The notes under the pieces are model-generated. The model made no database searches. It was not told where the DNA came from and worked only from the letters and a program-made list of their open reading frames with translations. A DNA stretch of 64,000 bases from Streptomyces sp. ML-6. Lineage in GTDB: Bacteria > Actinomycetota > Actinomycetes > Streptomycetales > Streptomycetaceae. The DNA lies in assembly GCF_030116705.1 (NCBI RefSeq), contig NZ_JAOTIK010000001.1, positions 5,236,501 through 5,300,500 of the forward strand. Direction: 5' to 3'. Positions 36,722 through 46,332 of the stretch are shown here, in pieces (positions within the stretch are counted from its first letter, which is position 1; every line of letters begins with the position of its first letter). Made by a program: the position numbers and the translations under genes.

Positions 36722-38857
36722 CTATCCGGCCAGGCCCAACGACCGCTTCAGGAAGTCGACCTGGAGCAGCAACAGGTTCTCCGCCACCTGCTCCTGCGGC
36801 GTCATGTGCGTCACCCCGCTGAGCGGCAGCACCTCGTGCGGGCGCCCGGCCGAGAGCAGCGCCGACGAGAGCCTGAGCGAGTGCGCGACCACCACGTTGT
36901 CGTCCGCCAGACCGTGCACGATCATCATCGGCCGCACCTGGTCGGCGGCCTCCGAGAGCCCCTCGTCCGTGATCACCGAGTTGCGCGCGTACACCTCGGG
37001 CTGCTCCGCCGGGTCGCCGAGGTAGCGCTCGGTGTAGTGGGTGTCGTACAGCCGTTGGTCGGTCACCGGCGCGCCCACCACCGCCGCGTGGAACACGTCG
37101 GGCCGGCGCAGCACGGCCAGGGCCGCCAGGTAGCCGCCGAACGACCAGCCGCGGATCGCCACCTTGCCGAGGTCCAGCGGGAACCGTTCGGCCAGCGCGT
37201 GCAGCGCCTCGATCTGGTCGTTCACCACCACGTGGGCCATGTCGTCCTTGATGGCCTTCTCCCAGCCCGGCGAACGCCCCGGCGTGCCCCGGCCGTCCGC
37301 GACCACCACCGCGAAGCCCTGGTCGGCGAACCACTGCGAGGTCAGATGCGGATTGTGGGCGGCGAGCACCCGGCGGCCGTGCGGGCCGCCGTACGGGTCC
37401 ATCAGGACCGGAAGCGGGCCGTCCGACTCGTCGTACCCCTCGGGGAGCAGCACGGCGCACGGAATCCGGCGTGCGCCCCCCTCGGTGAGGCGGGGCCGCG
37501 CGGAGATGACCGGCCGTTCGGAACGGTCCGCCACCGTGGCGACCGACTTGCCGTCCCGGAACACCTCGGCGCGGGCGCCCGGCCGGCCGGGCACGTGGGA
37601 GACCATGACCGTCACCCCGCCCGCGCGCACCGCCGAATGCACCCCGGCCCCTTCGGAGACCCGCTCCACACCCAGTTCGTTGACCCGGTAGACATGGGTC
37701 TCGCCGATCTCCGGCGCCGCGGCCTCCTCACCGGCCGACGCCGACACCAGGACGTCGGACTCCCCGATGTCCAGGACCGCCCGGAGCTGCAACTGCGCCC
37801 CGGTCAGCGGCCGGTCGCCCACCGCGAGCACCCGCGCCCCGCCCTCGTCCGCGATCCGCACGAGCCGCCCGTCCGGGGCCCAGGCCGGCACCCCGGGGAA
37901 GATTTCCAGCCATACGGGATCCTCGTCGACGTGCACCGTCCGCGTCGCGCCGGTCTCCGTGTCCACCGCCAGGAAGAGCTGGCTGCGCTGGTCACGGGCC
38001 TGGACGAGCAGCAGCGGCGCCCCGTTCGACGACCAGTGCACCTGTGCCAGGTAGGGGTGGCGGGCCCGGTCCCAGACCACCTCGGTACGGGTGCCGTCCA
38101 GGCCCATCACGAAGAGCCGCACCTCGGCGTTGGGCGTCCCGGCCGCCGGGTAGGCGACCTCGGCGGGCCTGCGGTCGGGGTGCGCGGGGTCGGAGATCCA
38201 CCACCGCCGCACGGGGCTGTCGTCGACCCGGGCGACCAGCAGCCGGTCCGACTGCGGCGACCACCAGAAGCCCCGGGACCGCTGCATTTCCTCGGCCGCG
38301 ACGAACTCCGCGAGGCCGTACGTGACGTTCGCCCCGTCCGGCTCGGCGAGCGCCCGGTCCCCGTCGCCCTCCGCCCCCACGACGCGCAGCTCACCCTTGG
38401 ACACGTATGCGACGTGTCGTCCGTCCGGGGACGGTCGCGGGTCGATCACCGGGCCCGGAACCGGCAGCGCACGGGCCGTTCCCGCCCGCAGTTCGGCGAC
38501 GTACACCTTCCCGGAGAGGGCGAAGGCGGCCAACTCGGCGGCTGCGTCGACCGCGTAGCCGACGATCCCCGACGACCCCTCGCGGCTGCGCTCGCGCCGG
38601 GCCCGTTCCTGCGCCGACAGCCGCTCCTGCGAACCGCCCAGCAGGGCAACGGGATCGGCGACCACGCGTTCCCCCGGCGCCCCGTCCTTCGGCAGGTCCA
38701 GGACCCACAGCCGGCCCGTCCGGTCCGTACCCGACTCCGAGCGGATGAAGATCACCCGCTCCCCGTCGGGGGAGACGGTGAAGGCGCGGGGCGCTCCGAG
38801 GCTGAAACGCATCGTTCGGGCGTGTTGGCGGGGGAACGAGATCTTCTGCGAAGTCAT
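36722..38857 (-). CDS. S9 family prolyl oligopeptidase / dipeptidyl-peptidase IV-like
   Basis: 711 residues, close to the family's ~700-760. Residues ~20-450 form the DPP4-type beta-propeller (repeated FTVSPDGERV-like blades); residues ~460-711 are the alpha/beta hydrolase domain. The nucleophile is Ser572 in GWSFGGY; the acid is in HGLADDNV and the His in GVTHMTP, so the triad is complete. Cleaves short peptides, probably at Xaa-Pro or related bonds, in the cytoplasm, since no signal peptide is seen. The position beside three oligopeptide importers suggests it helps digest imported peptides; that link is inference. Single gene, convergent with the membrane-protein gene. Confidence 0.92.
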   Translation of the reverse strand: MTSQKISFPRQHARTMRFSLGAPRAFTVSPDGERVIFIRSESGTDRTGRLWVLDLPKDGAPGERVVADPVALLGGSQERLSAQERARRERSREGSSGIVGYAVDAAAELAAFALSGKVYVAELRAGTARALPVPGPVIDPRPSPDGRHVAYVSKGELRVVGAEGDGDRALAEPDGANVTYGLAEFVAAEEMQRSRGFWWSPQSDRLLVARVDDSPVRRWWISDPAHPDRRPAEVAYPAAGTPNAEVRLFVMGLDGTRTEVVWDRARHPYLAQVHWSSNGAPLLLVQARDQRSQLFLAVDTETGATRTVHVDEDPVWLEIFPGVPAWAPDGRLVRIADEGGARVLAVGDRPLTGAQLQLRAVLDIGESDVLVSASAGEEAAAPEIGETHVYRVNELGVERVSEGAGVHSAVRAGGVTVMVSHVPGRPGARAEVFRDGKSVATVADRSERPVISARPRLTEGGARRIPCAVLLPEGYDESDGPLPVLMDPYGGPHGRRVLAAHNPHLTSQWFADQGFAVVVADGRGTPGRSPGWEKAIKDDMAHVVVNDQIEALHALAERFPLDLGKVAIRGWSFGGYLAALAVLRRPDVFHAAVVGAPVTDQRLYDTHYTERYLGDPAEQPEVYARNSVITDEGLSEAADQVRPMMIVHGLADDNVVVAHSLRLSSALLSAGRPHEVLPLSGVTHMTPQEQVAENLLLLQVDFLKRSLGLAG

Positions 38858-39031
38858 GGGTCGAACTTAGTCTTTGACCACCCGGTCGTGCGCCCCTCGT
38901 GCTGCCGTGCTCCGAACAATGCGTTGGGACGGATAGTTATGATCCGTAGCGCTCGGTGGGTATGAACCTGCTGGCTCCGTGTGTGCTGCCCGTCCCGACC
39001 CCTTTGATGGAACTGATGGAGGTGAACCGCC

Positions 39032-39226
39032 GTGGCACTCTCGATTTCGGCGGTGGTGCTGCTGGCGATCGTCGTCTTCCTGCTGATCCGGAAAGCCGGA
39101 CTGAAGGGCGGACATGCGGTGGTCTGCGCGCTGCTCGGTTTCTATCTCGCCAGCTCGTCGATCGCGCCCACCATTTCGGAGCTGACCACGAACGTGGCGG
39201 GCATGATCGGTGGCATCAAGTTCTGA
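39032..39226 (+). CDS. Small 64-residue membrane protein
   Basis: Starts at GTG 39032, 8 nt after GGAGGT. Two hydrophobic segments: ISAVVLLAIVVFLLI at the N-terminus and HAVVCALLGFYLASSSIA in the middle, joined by RKAGLKGG; the C-terminus TNVAGMIGGIKF is mildly amphipathic. Strong ribosome-binding site and coding-like base composition support a real gene. I do not recognise a named family; I believe similar small proteins occur beside mshB in other Streptomyces, but this is memory, not a search. A TATGAT hexamer lies ~95 bases upstream and could be a -10 box. Confidence 0.75.
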   Translation: MALSISAVVLLAIVVFLLIRKAGLKGGHAVVCALLGFYLASSSIAPTISELTTNVAGMIGGIKF

Positions 39227-39454
39227 CCTCCGTTCTCTGACCTCCGAGCCCCGTCCCGTCGACCGGGGCACGGATCACGGGCCGGGGGTCACGGGTCGCG
39301 GGGCACGTATCACAGGCCGCGGGTCACAGCCCAGGGATCGCGGGTGACCGACCGGTGTTCCGTCGGTGCGGGTCCGGTGTGCGGCGGGTGCGCGGTGGGT
39401 GCGTGTACGGTGCGCGGGCGGTGATCGGTCCGCCCGGCTCGTAGGCTGTTCCCC
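39227..39454. repeat. Imperfect GC-rich repeats before mshB
   Basis: Two imperfect copies of a ~34-bp unit beginning GGGGCACGGATCACGGGCC / GGGGCACGTATCACAGGCC occupy about 39265-39332, followed by a GGTGCG-rich stretch. No gene is apparent. The mshB promoter presumably lies at the right end. Confidence 0.5.
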
Positions 39455-40360
39455 ATGACGGACCATCCCGCCCGGCGTCTGCTCCTGGTGCACGCGCACC
39501 CCGACGACGAGTCGATCAACAATGGCGCCACCATGGCCAAGTACGCGGCCGAAGGCGCCCGGGTCACCCTGGTGACCTGCACACTCGGCGAGGAGGGCGA
39601 GGTCATTCCGCCCGCCCTCGCCCATCTCGCCTCCGACCGGGACGACGCCCTCGGCCCGTACCGGCAGGGCGAACTCGCCGCGGCGATGAAGGAGCTGGGG
39701 GTCACCGACCACCGGATCCTCGGCGGCCCCGGCCGCTTCCGCGACTCCGGAATGATGGGCGCCGAGCAGAACCACCGCCCCGGCGCCTTCTGGACGGCCG
39801 ACGTGGACGACGCAGCCGGACACCTGGTGGAGATCATCCGCGAGGTGCGTCCGCAGGTCCTCGTCATCTACGACTCCGACGGCGGTTACGGGCACCCCGA
39901 CCACATCCAGGCGCACCGGGTCGCGATGCGCGCCGCGGACCTGGCCGCCGATCCCGCGTACCGTGCCGGGCCCGACGCCCCGCACACCATCGCCAAGATC
40001 TACTGGAACCGGGTGCCGCGCACCGTCGCGCAGGACGGTCTCGCCCGCCTCCGGGAGATGGCGCCGGACGTCTTCCCCTTCCCCGGCGTCGCCGCCCTCG
40101 GCGATCTGCCCGGCGTGGCCGACGACTGCCGGATCGCCGCAGAGATCGACGGCTCGGCCCACGCCGCCGCGAAGGCCGCCGCGATGCGCGCCCACGCCAC
40201 CCAGATCACCGTCGACGGCTCCCTCTTCGCCCTCTCCAACGGCCTCGGACAGCCGCTCCTCACCACCGAGTACTACGAGTTGGTGCGCGGCCCGTACGGG
40301 GCGCCCCGGGGCACCCGGGAGGACGACCTGTTCGCGGGCCTGCCGGAGGCGGAGCGATGA
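39455..40360 (+). CDS. mshB: GlcNAc-Ins deacetylase MshB (mycothiol biosynthesis)
   Basis: 301 residues, the usual MshB length. Removes the acetyl group from N-acetylglucosaminyl-inositol, the second enzymatic stage toward mycothiol, the actinobacterial thiol buffer. The zinc-site motif AHPDDE is at residues 14-19 (His15 and Asp18 as ligands, Asp17 as general base), and the third ligand is in [12 protein letters not shown] at about residue 149. The long MshB-type C-terminal region ([17 protein letters not shown]) separates it from the related Mca amidase. Translationally coupled to the next gene (ATGA overlap at 40357-40360). Confidence 0.95.
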   Translation: MTDHPARRLLLVHAHPDDESINNGATMAKYAAEGARVTLVTCTLGEEGEVIPPALAHLASDRDDALGPYRQGELAAAMKELGVTDHRILGGPGRFRDSGMMGAEQNHRPGAFWTADVDDAAGHLVEIIREVRPQVLVIYDSDGGYGHPDHIQAHRVAMRAADLAADPAYRAGPDAPHTIAKIYWNRVPRTVAQDGLARLREMAPDVFPFPGVAALGDLPGVADDCRIAAEIDGSAHAAAKAAAMRAHATQITVDGSLFALSNGLGQPLLTTEYYELVRGPYGAPRGTREDDLFAGLPEAER

Positions 40361-40803
40361 GCGGCGGGGAGCGGGGCGGGGCGCGCCCCCGGACGCCCGC
40401 CGGGAACGTCGCGGCCACCGGCCTGGCCGCCCCCGTCAACCCCGGCCGGATCGCCGCCTACGTGGGTCTCGCCCTGCTCGGTGCGCTCGTGGGGATCGCC
40501 GGATCGCTCGTCCAGGCCGCCTGGTTCCCCGCCGGACTGCTGCTCGCGCTGCTGGCCGCCGGTGGTCTCTTCTACGGCGGTCGCCGGGTCTTCGACACCC
40601 AGCTCGGCGCCCTGGCACCCGCCGCGGGCTGGCTGATTTCGATCGTTGTTCTGCTCGGTGGGCGGCCGGAGGGCGACTATGTCTTCGGCGGCGAACTGGG
40701 CCTGATCCTCTTCATGCTCGGCGGGATGGTCGTCGCTGTGATCTGTGCCACCATGTCGCGGTCGCTTCTGCGGGGTGCCGACAGCGACCGGCCTGGCAAG
40801 TAA
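40357..40803 (+). CDS. Membrane protein coupled to mshB (DUF6113-like)
   Basis: 148 residues. After a ~30-residue basic, Gly/Pro/Ala-rich N-terminus come four membrane segments: [59 protein letters not shown] and [20 protein letters not shown]. The start overlaps the mshB stop by 4 bp. I believe this matches the actinobacterial family DUF6113, found next to mshB, but the number is from memory. Function unknown; the arrangement implies co-expression with mycothiol synthesis. Confidence 0.82.
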   Translation: MSGGERGGARPRTPAGNVAATGLAAPVNPGRIAAYVGLALLGALVGIAGSLVQAAWFPAGLLLALLAAGGLFYGGRRVFDTQLGALAPAAGWLISIVVLLGGRPEGDYVFGGELGLILFMLGGMVVAVICATMSRSLLRGADSDRPGK

Positions 40804-40978
40804 TGTGCCGTCTCCGATCCCGTGATGTCCCCTGTCCTTCCGGCGGCCACCCGGCCGTTTCCCCCGGTCGCGGGGTGTCTGCCGGTGGCGGCCAGTATGG
40901 TGGTTCGCGCGCCGAGCCGTCCCCAGGCCTGCGGCATGGGGGAAGTACGGGCGGCGGAGCCAATCGGGAGAACCTGCT

Positions 40979-43106
40979 TTGAGTCGTGAAACTGACAGTT
41001 CGTCCTCCGGGCCCCAGGGGCGCGGAGGAGCCGCGTACCCTTCGGGGACGCCGCCGTACGGATCCCGCCAGTATCCGTCGCTGCACCCTTCGCAGGAAGC
41101 CCCGGAGGGGGCCCCGGAACCTGCGGATCCTCCTCGGTCCGACGAGCCGAAGACCGAGACGACGCTGACGACGCGGATCCGGATCAACATTCCCGGGTCG
41201 CGCCCCATCCCGCCCGTCGTCATGCGTACGCCCGTGGGCGACGCCGACACCGAGGGCGCCGAGCGCACGGGCAGCATCCCGCGCCCCGCCCGGCCCGTGT
41301 CGGACAGCACCCCGGACACGTCCGACGCCGCTCCGGCAGCCGAGACGCGGACGGGTTCCGCGACGGCCGGACCGGCCGCCGAGAAGCCGGCCAAGGAGAC
41401 GAGCGGCAGCGACTGGTTCGCCCCGCGCAAGCCCCTCACGAACGGCTCGAAGCCCGCGCCCTCCGGCGGCGGCACGCCGGGCGGCAGCGCGGCCCTCGGC
41501 GAGGGCCCGGCCGGTGGCGGCGGCACCCTCGGGGGCAACGCGCCGCTCGGGGCCCCTCCGGCGGCGCCCCGGCCAACGGCGCGGAACGCCCCGGGGCCCC
41601 GCGCCCACCCCGCCCCGCCCCGACCTGCCGTACTTCTCGGACGGTCCGCAGCCCACGGGCGGCCGGGGCGTACCCGGTCCCGGCGGCGACGACGCCTCCG
41701 CGGGCGGCCCGCGTCCCACGCCGAGCCTCGGCGTGCGCACCCAGCCGCCCGGCGGTCCCACCACGGGTCCGGTCACCGGCACGTCGTCCCTCACCCCGAA
41801 CCTCGACGGCCCGGGGGGCCCCGGCTCCGGCCCGGCCGGCCCCGGCGGCGCGGGCGGTGTGCCGCCGCGGATGTCGGACGACACGGCGGTGCTGACGCCG
41901 CAGTTCGCGGCCCCGGCCCCCGCCGGGCCCGACGGCAACGTCTCCGGTGACACGCTCACCAGCGGCATCCCCGTCGTCCCGCCGGAGCACCGGACCGCCT
42001 CCCCGTTCCCGTCCCCGCCCGGCCTCGGCGAGCGCGCCGGCGCGGTGTCCGGCGGCCCGAGCGACCCGATGGGCACCGGCCCGGCCGGCCCCGGCGGCCC
42101 CGCCGCGCCCGCCCGGACCGAACCGGCTTCCTCGTCGTCCTCGTCCGCGCCCGCGAAGAAGGGCCGCTCCAAGCTGGTCCTCCTCGGCGTGGGCGTCGTC
42201 GGCCTGGTCGGTGTCGCCTACGGCGCCGGGCTGCTGATGAACCACTCCGAGGTCCCCAAGGGCACCACCGTCCTCGGCGTCGACATCGGCGGCGGCACGA
42301 AGGACGACGGCGTCGCGAAGCTGGAAGCGGCCCTCGGCAAGCGCGCCCAGGCCCCGCTCCAGCTGTCCGTGGCCGGCAAGAAGACCGAACTCGTGCCGGA
42401 CAAGGCGGGGCTCTCCCTGGACAGCCAGGCGACCGTGCGCGCCGCGGCCGGCAGCGACTACAACCCGGTCTCCGTCATCGGCTCCCTGTTCGGCAACAAG
42501 CGCAAGGTCGACCCGGTGATCCCGGTCGACGAGGAGAAGCTCGGCGTCGCGCTGACGGACCTGGCGGGCGTCTCCGGCTCGGCCAGCGACGGCACGATCA
42601 AGTTCGAGCCGGGCAAGGTCACCGCCGTACCCGGCAAGCCGGGCAAGTCGCTGGACGTCGACCAGTCGATGATCTCGGTCCGCGACGCGTACCGCACCCA
42701 GGTGCAGACCGGCCGGTCGAACGTCGTCGAGCTGCCCGTCACCACGCGCGAGCCCACCATCAGCCAGGCCGAACTGGACCGGGCGATGAAGGAGTTCGCG
42801 AAGCCCGCGATGTCCGACGTGGTCACGATCAAGGCGGGGCCGGGGGAGATCCAGTTCGGTCCCCTCAAGTCGCTGCCGCAGATCCTCTCGATGGTGCCGG
42901 TGGACGGGAAGCTGGTCCCGCACTACAACAAGAAGGCCATCGACGAACTGTCCGGGAGCGTCTTCGACGGCGTCATGATCACCAAGGGCGACGGCAAGAA
43001 GCACCAGCTGAACGCCGACGACGTGGCGGCGGCCATGCAGGGCGTGCTGCTCGGCAAGACGACCGCCGAGCGGACCGCCGTCATCGACCTCGACGGCAAC
43101 GGCTGA
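40979..43106 (+). pseudogene. Envelope protein with PG_binding_4-like domain, broken by frameshift
   Basis: Read as one gene from TTG 40979 (GGGAG 8 nt upstream) to the stop at 43104-43106, but the frame changes near 41550-41625. The N-terminal ~190 residues (MSRETDSSSSGPQGRGG, then Pro/Gly-rich, through SDWFAPRKPLTNG) are in one frame. The C-terminal ~500 residues (from DLPYFSDGPQPTGGRG) are in another: Pro/Gly-rich linker, transmembrane helix SKLVLLGVGVVGLVGVAYGA, then two repeats of a PG_binding_4/YoaR-like domain (VLGVDIGGGTKDDGVAKLEA, VAGKKTELVPDKAGLSLDSQ). Between them lies a stretch that makes sense only in the third frame. The breaks fall at a GGGG run and at three tandem CCCCG units, so slippage or a sequencing error is likely. 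No VanW domain is seen. Confidence 0.75.
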
Positions 43107-43161
43107 CCCCCCGACGCACCGAACCGCACCACCCGCCCGCCCTCGTCCGGACCCACCGGCC

Positions 43162-43309
43162 GGGGGCGGCGCCGTTACGGGGACCGGTGACAGGACCGGT
43201 AATGCCGCCGCCCCACCAGAACCGTTACCGTTACCGGGACCGGGACCGGCGATGCCGCCGCCCCACCAAACCCGGTACCGGTACCAGTACCAGTAACGGC
43301 GCCGCCCCC
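43162..43309. repeat. 148-bp imperfect palindrome with 17-bp perfect ends
   Basis: GGGGGCGGCGCCGTTAC (43162-43178) recurs as a perfect inverted copy (43293-43309). The interior is made of ACCGGT/ACCGTT/ACCAGT hexamers and two direct copies of GATGCCGCCGCCCCACCA-like sequence (43201-43218 and 43250-43267). It could fold into one long hairpin. It fills most of the 305-bp gap between the broken envelope gene and the ABC exporter and may end transcription, but its complexity exceeds an ordinary terminator. Confidence 0.8.
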
Positions 43310-43411
43310 ACACCGCCCCGCGCGGTCACACACCTGGCATGACATCTGTCATCCCGTTTCCACGACCGGCGACCCTGCCGCACCCGCCCCGCCCTCCGCC
43401 ACGCTGGACGC

Positions 43412-44347
43412 ATGACGACGAAAGCCGCCGAGGCCCCCGGGGCGAGGCCCCCCGCGGTCCGCTTCGACCAGGTCAGCAAGGCGTACGGAGAGGTACGCGC
43501 CGTCGACGGGCTCACCCTCGAACTGCACCCCGGGGAGACCGTCGCGCTCCTCGGCCCCAACGGTGCCGGGAAGTCCTCCACCCTGGACCTGCTGCTCGGC
43601 CTGCGCACCGCGGACTCCGGCACGGTCCGGGTCTTCGGCACCACCCCGCAGGCCGCCGTCGCCGAGGGCCGGGTCGGCGCGATGCTCCAGACCGGCGGGC
43701 TGATGGAGGACGTCACCGTCGAGGAACTGGTCCGTCTCGGCTGCTCCCTGCATCCCAGGCCCCACTCGGTGGGCGAGGTGATGTCCCGCGCCGGCATCGC
43801 GCAGATCGCCGACCGGATGGTCAACAAGCTCTCCGGCGGCCAGGAACAGCGCGTCCGTTTCGCGCTCGCCACCGCGGGCGCCAACGACCTGATCGTCCTC
43901 GACGAGCCGACCACCGGCATGGACGTCACCGCCCGCCAGGCGTTCTGGGCCACCATGCGCGAGCAGGCCGAGCAGGGCCGCACCGTCCTGTTCGCCACCC
44001 ACTACCTGGAGGAGGCCGACGCGATCGCCGACCGCGTGCTCGTCCTCCACAAGGGCCGGCTGCTCGCCGACGGCACCGCCGCCGAGATCAAGGCGAAGGC
44101 CGGGGCCCGCCGGATCTCCTTCGAGCTGGCGGACCCGGTCGACGAAGCGGCCCTGCGCGGCCTGCCGTTCCTCGCCGCACTCGACATCACCGGCAACCGG
44201 GTCCGCATCCAGTCGCACGACACCGACGCGACCGTCCACGCCATCTACGGGCTCGGTCTCCGCCCGCGCGAACTCGAAGTCGCGGGACTCGGCCTGGAAC
44301 AGGCCTTCGTCGCCATCACCGAGGCCGAGGAGGCCAGGACCGCATGA
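43412..44347 (+). CDS. ABC exporter ATPase (DrrA/ABC-2 type)
   Basis: 311 residues. Walker A LLGPNGAGKSS, Q-loop in MLQTGGLMEDVT, signature KLSGGQEQR, Walker B LIVLDEPTTGMD, H-loop FATHYLEEAD. The C-terminal ~80 residues form the DUF4162-type tail common to drug and lipid exporters. It powers the membrane protein encoded by the overlapping next gene. The four genes 43412-46940 overlap start-to-stop, so exporter and two-component system form one unit, like LiaRS/DesKR-type modules that respond to membrane or antibiotic stress. Substrate unknown. Confidence 0.94.
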   Translation: MTTKAAEAPGARPPAVRFDQVSKAYGEVRAVDGLTLELHPGETVALLGPNGAGKSSTLDLLLGLRTADSGTVRVFGTTPQAAVAEGRVGAMLQTGGLMEDVTVEELVRLGCSLHPRPHSVGEVMSRAGIAQIADRMVNKLSGGQEQRVRFALATAGANDLIVLDEPTTGMDVTARQAFWATMREQAEQGRTVLFATHYLEEADAIADRVLVLHKGRLLADGTAAEIKAKAGARRISFELADPVDEAALRGLPFLAALDITGNRVRIQSHDTDATVHAIYGLGLRPRELEVAGLGLEQAFVAITEAEEARTA

Positions 44348-45084
44348 ACACGCTGATCAGGCTCGAAGTCACCCGCACCCTGCGGAACAAGAAGTTCATG
44401 TTCTTCTCGGTCATCTACCCCTCGGTGATCTATCTCCTCATCTCCGGCACCCGGAACACCACCGACCGGATCCCGCACACCGACCTCACCTTCCAGGCCT
44501 TCTTCATGGTCTCGATGGCCTCCTTCGGCGCGCTGACCGCCGTCCTCATGGGCAACAGCGAACGCATCGCCAAGGAACGCGAGAAGGGCTGGGTCCGCCA
44601 GCTCCGGCTCACCGCACTGCCCAGCCGCGGCTACGTCCTGGCGAAGATCGCCAGTGCCGCGGTGGTCACCCTGCCCTGCATCGTGGTGGTCTTCCTGGTC
44701 GGTGCCGCCGTCAAGAACGTACGGCTGGAGACCTGGCAGTGGTTCGCGCTGACCGGGGTCATCTGGGCCGGTTCGCTGGTCTTCGCCGCGCTCGGGGTCG
44801 CCATCGGCTACCTCGCGAGCGGGGACGCGGTCCGCCCGCTCACCATGATCATCTACTTCGGGCTCTCCATCCTCGGCGGCCTGTGGATGCCCAGCGCGGT
44901 CTTCCCGCAGTGGCTCCGGAACATCTCCGAGTGGCTGCCCACGCACGCGTACGCTTCTCTCGGTCAGGCGATCGAAATGGGTGGTGCGCCGCACGGCAAG
45001 GACGTCGCCGTCCTCTGCGCCTACTTCCTCCTCTTCACGGGCGGCGCGGCCCTGCTCTACCGGAAGGACACCCTGAAGGCGTGA
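44344..45084 (+). CDS. ABC-2 type exporter permease
   Basis: 246 residues from ATG 44344 (ATGA overlap with the ATPase gene). Six hydrophobic segments of the ABC-2 membrane fold; the first is FMFFSVIYPSVIYLLISG, the conserved amphipathic motif ERIAKEREKGWVRQLRLTAL lies after the second, and the last is VAVLCAYFLLFTGGAALLY. Forms the channel of the exporter as a homodimer or with itself and the ATPase dimer. The stop overlaps the GTG that should start the histidine kinase gene. Confidence 0.93.
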   Translation: MNTLIRLEVTRTLRNKKFMFFSVIYPSVIYLLISGTRNTTDRIPHTDLTFQAFFMVSMASFGALTAVLMGNSERIAKEREKGWVRQLRLTALPSRGYVLAKIASAAVVTLPCIVVVFLVGAAVKNVRLETWQWFALTGVIWAGSLVFAALGVAIGYLASGDAVRPLTMIIYFGLSILGGLWMPSAVFPQWLRNISEWLPTHAYASLGQAIEMGGAPHGKDVAVLCAYFLLFTGGAALLYRKDTLKA

Positions 45085-46332
45085 ACGACGACGAGACGCC
45101 GGGGGGGGGGCACCGGACGCCCTCCCACGAACCGCAAGCAGTTCTGGATCAAGCTGCTCTGGATCGGCATCTGGCTCGCGTTCATGAACGCCCCGGTCAA
45201 GGACCTGGCGGGCGGCCACCACACCCCGTGGGGGACGGCACTGGGCTGGCTCGGCCTGCTCACCTTCGTGGGGGCCTACCTGCTCCTGGTCTTCCGCCAC
45301 ACGAGCCGGCCCCTGGACCGACGCGTCGTCCACACCTCGATCGCCTTCCTCGGGCTCCTCTCCACCGTCCTCATCCTGACGCTCGGCACCTCGTGGCTGG
45401 TGCTCTTCGTGTACGTGTCGGTCTCCGTCGGCGCCACCCTGCCACTGCGCACGGCCCGTTGGCTGGTCCCCGCCGTCGTGCCGGTCATGGTGGTCATCGG
45501 GCTGACGGACGACCACCCCCGCGAGATCATCACGGCCCTGATCTTCCCCGCGCTGCTCGGCGGGTTCTCGATGACGGGGGTGCGCCAGCTGATCCGTACG
45601 ACGATCGAGCTGCGCGAGGCCCGCGCCACCGTCGCCCAGCTCGCCGCCAACGAGGAGCGGCTCAGGCTGGCCCGTGACCTGCACGACCTGCTCGGCCACT
45701 CGCTCTCCCTGATCACGCTCAAGAGCGAGCTGGCCGGCCGGATGCTCCCGGACCATCCGGAGCGGGCCGCCGCCCAGGTCGCGGACATCGAGCAGGTCAG
45801 CCGCCAGGCCCTGCTCGACGTGCGCAGCGCGGTCACCGGCTACCGCCGCCCCACGCTCCCCGGCGAACTCGCGGGCGCCCGTACGGCACTGGCCGCCGCG
45901 GGCATCGCGGCCGACGTCCCGGCCGAGGTCCCCGACGACCTCCCCGAGAAGCCGGAGGAGGTGCTCGCCTGGGCGCTGCGGGAGGCCGTCACGAACGTCG
46001 TACGGCACAGCGGGGCCCGCCACTGCACGGTCACCCTCACCCGGCGCCAGACCCTGGACGGCAAGGTCCTCGAACTCGCCGTCTCGGACGACGGCGTCGG
46101 CGCCTCGGGCACCACACCGGGCAACGGGCTCACCGGCATCGGCGAACGCCTCGCCACGGTCGACGGCACGCTGACCACCCGGTCGGGCAGATCCGGCCCC
46201 GGTCCGGGCACATCCGGCCCCGGCTCGGGCAGAACCAACTCCGGTTCCGGCAGAACCAACTCCGGTTCGGGCAAAGGCTTCACGCTGACCCTGACCGTTC
46301 CGCTCGGCTCCGGCCTAGGATCCGACGAATGA
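45081..46332 (+). CDS. DesK-type sensor histidine kinase, 5' end frameshifted at a G10 run
   Basis: The expected start is GTG 45081, overlapping the permease stop (GTGA). That frame is lost at ten consecutive G (45101-45110); with nine G it would read on through PTNRKQFWIKLLWIGIWLAF into the kinase. As given, the longest intact product starts at ATG 45184 (382 residues) with no ribosome-binding site and lacks half of helix 1. Five or six membrane helices are followed by the dimerisation/phosphoacceptor helix (LARDLHDLLGHSL) and an HATPase domain with N-box REAVTNVVRHS and G-box DDGVGASGTTPGNGLTGIGERL. A Ser/Gly/Pro-rich insert with a 21-bp tandem repeat (46228-46269) sits just before the last strand. 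Works with the regulator downstream (4-bp overlap). Confidence 0.88.
45101..45110. repeat. Ten-G homopolymer in the kinase 5' end
   Basis: A run of ten G, 20 bases after the expected GTG start codon. One G fewer restores a continuous frame from GTG 45081 to the kinase stop. Either an error-prone spot of the sequence or a slippage switch. Confidence 0.85.
46228..46269. repeat. Two tandem 21-bp repeats inside the kinase gene
   Basis: GGCAGAACCAACTCCGGTTCC (46228-46248) is repeated with one change at 46249-46269. In frame it adds seven-residue units of Gly/Arg/Thr/Asn/Ser to a loop of the ATP-binding domain. Confidence 0.85.
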
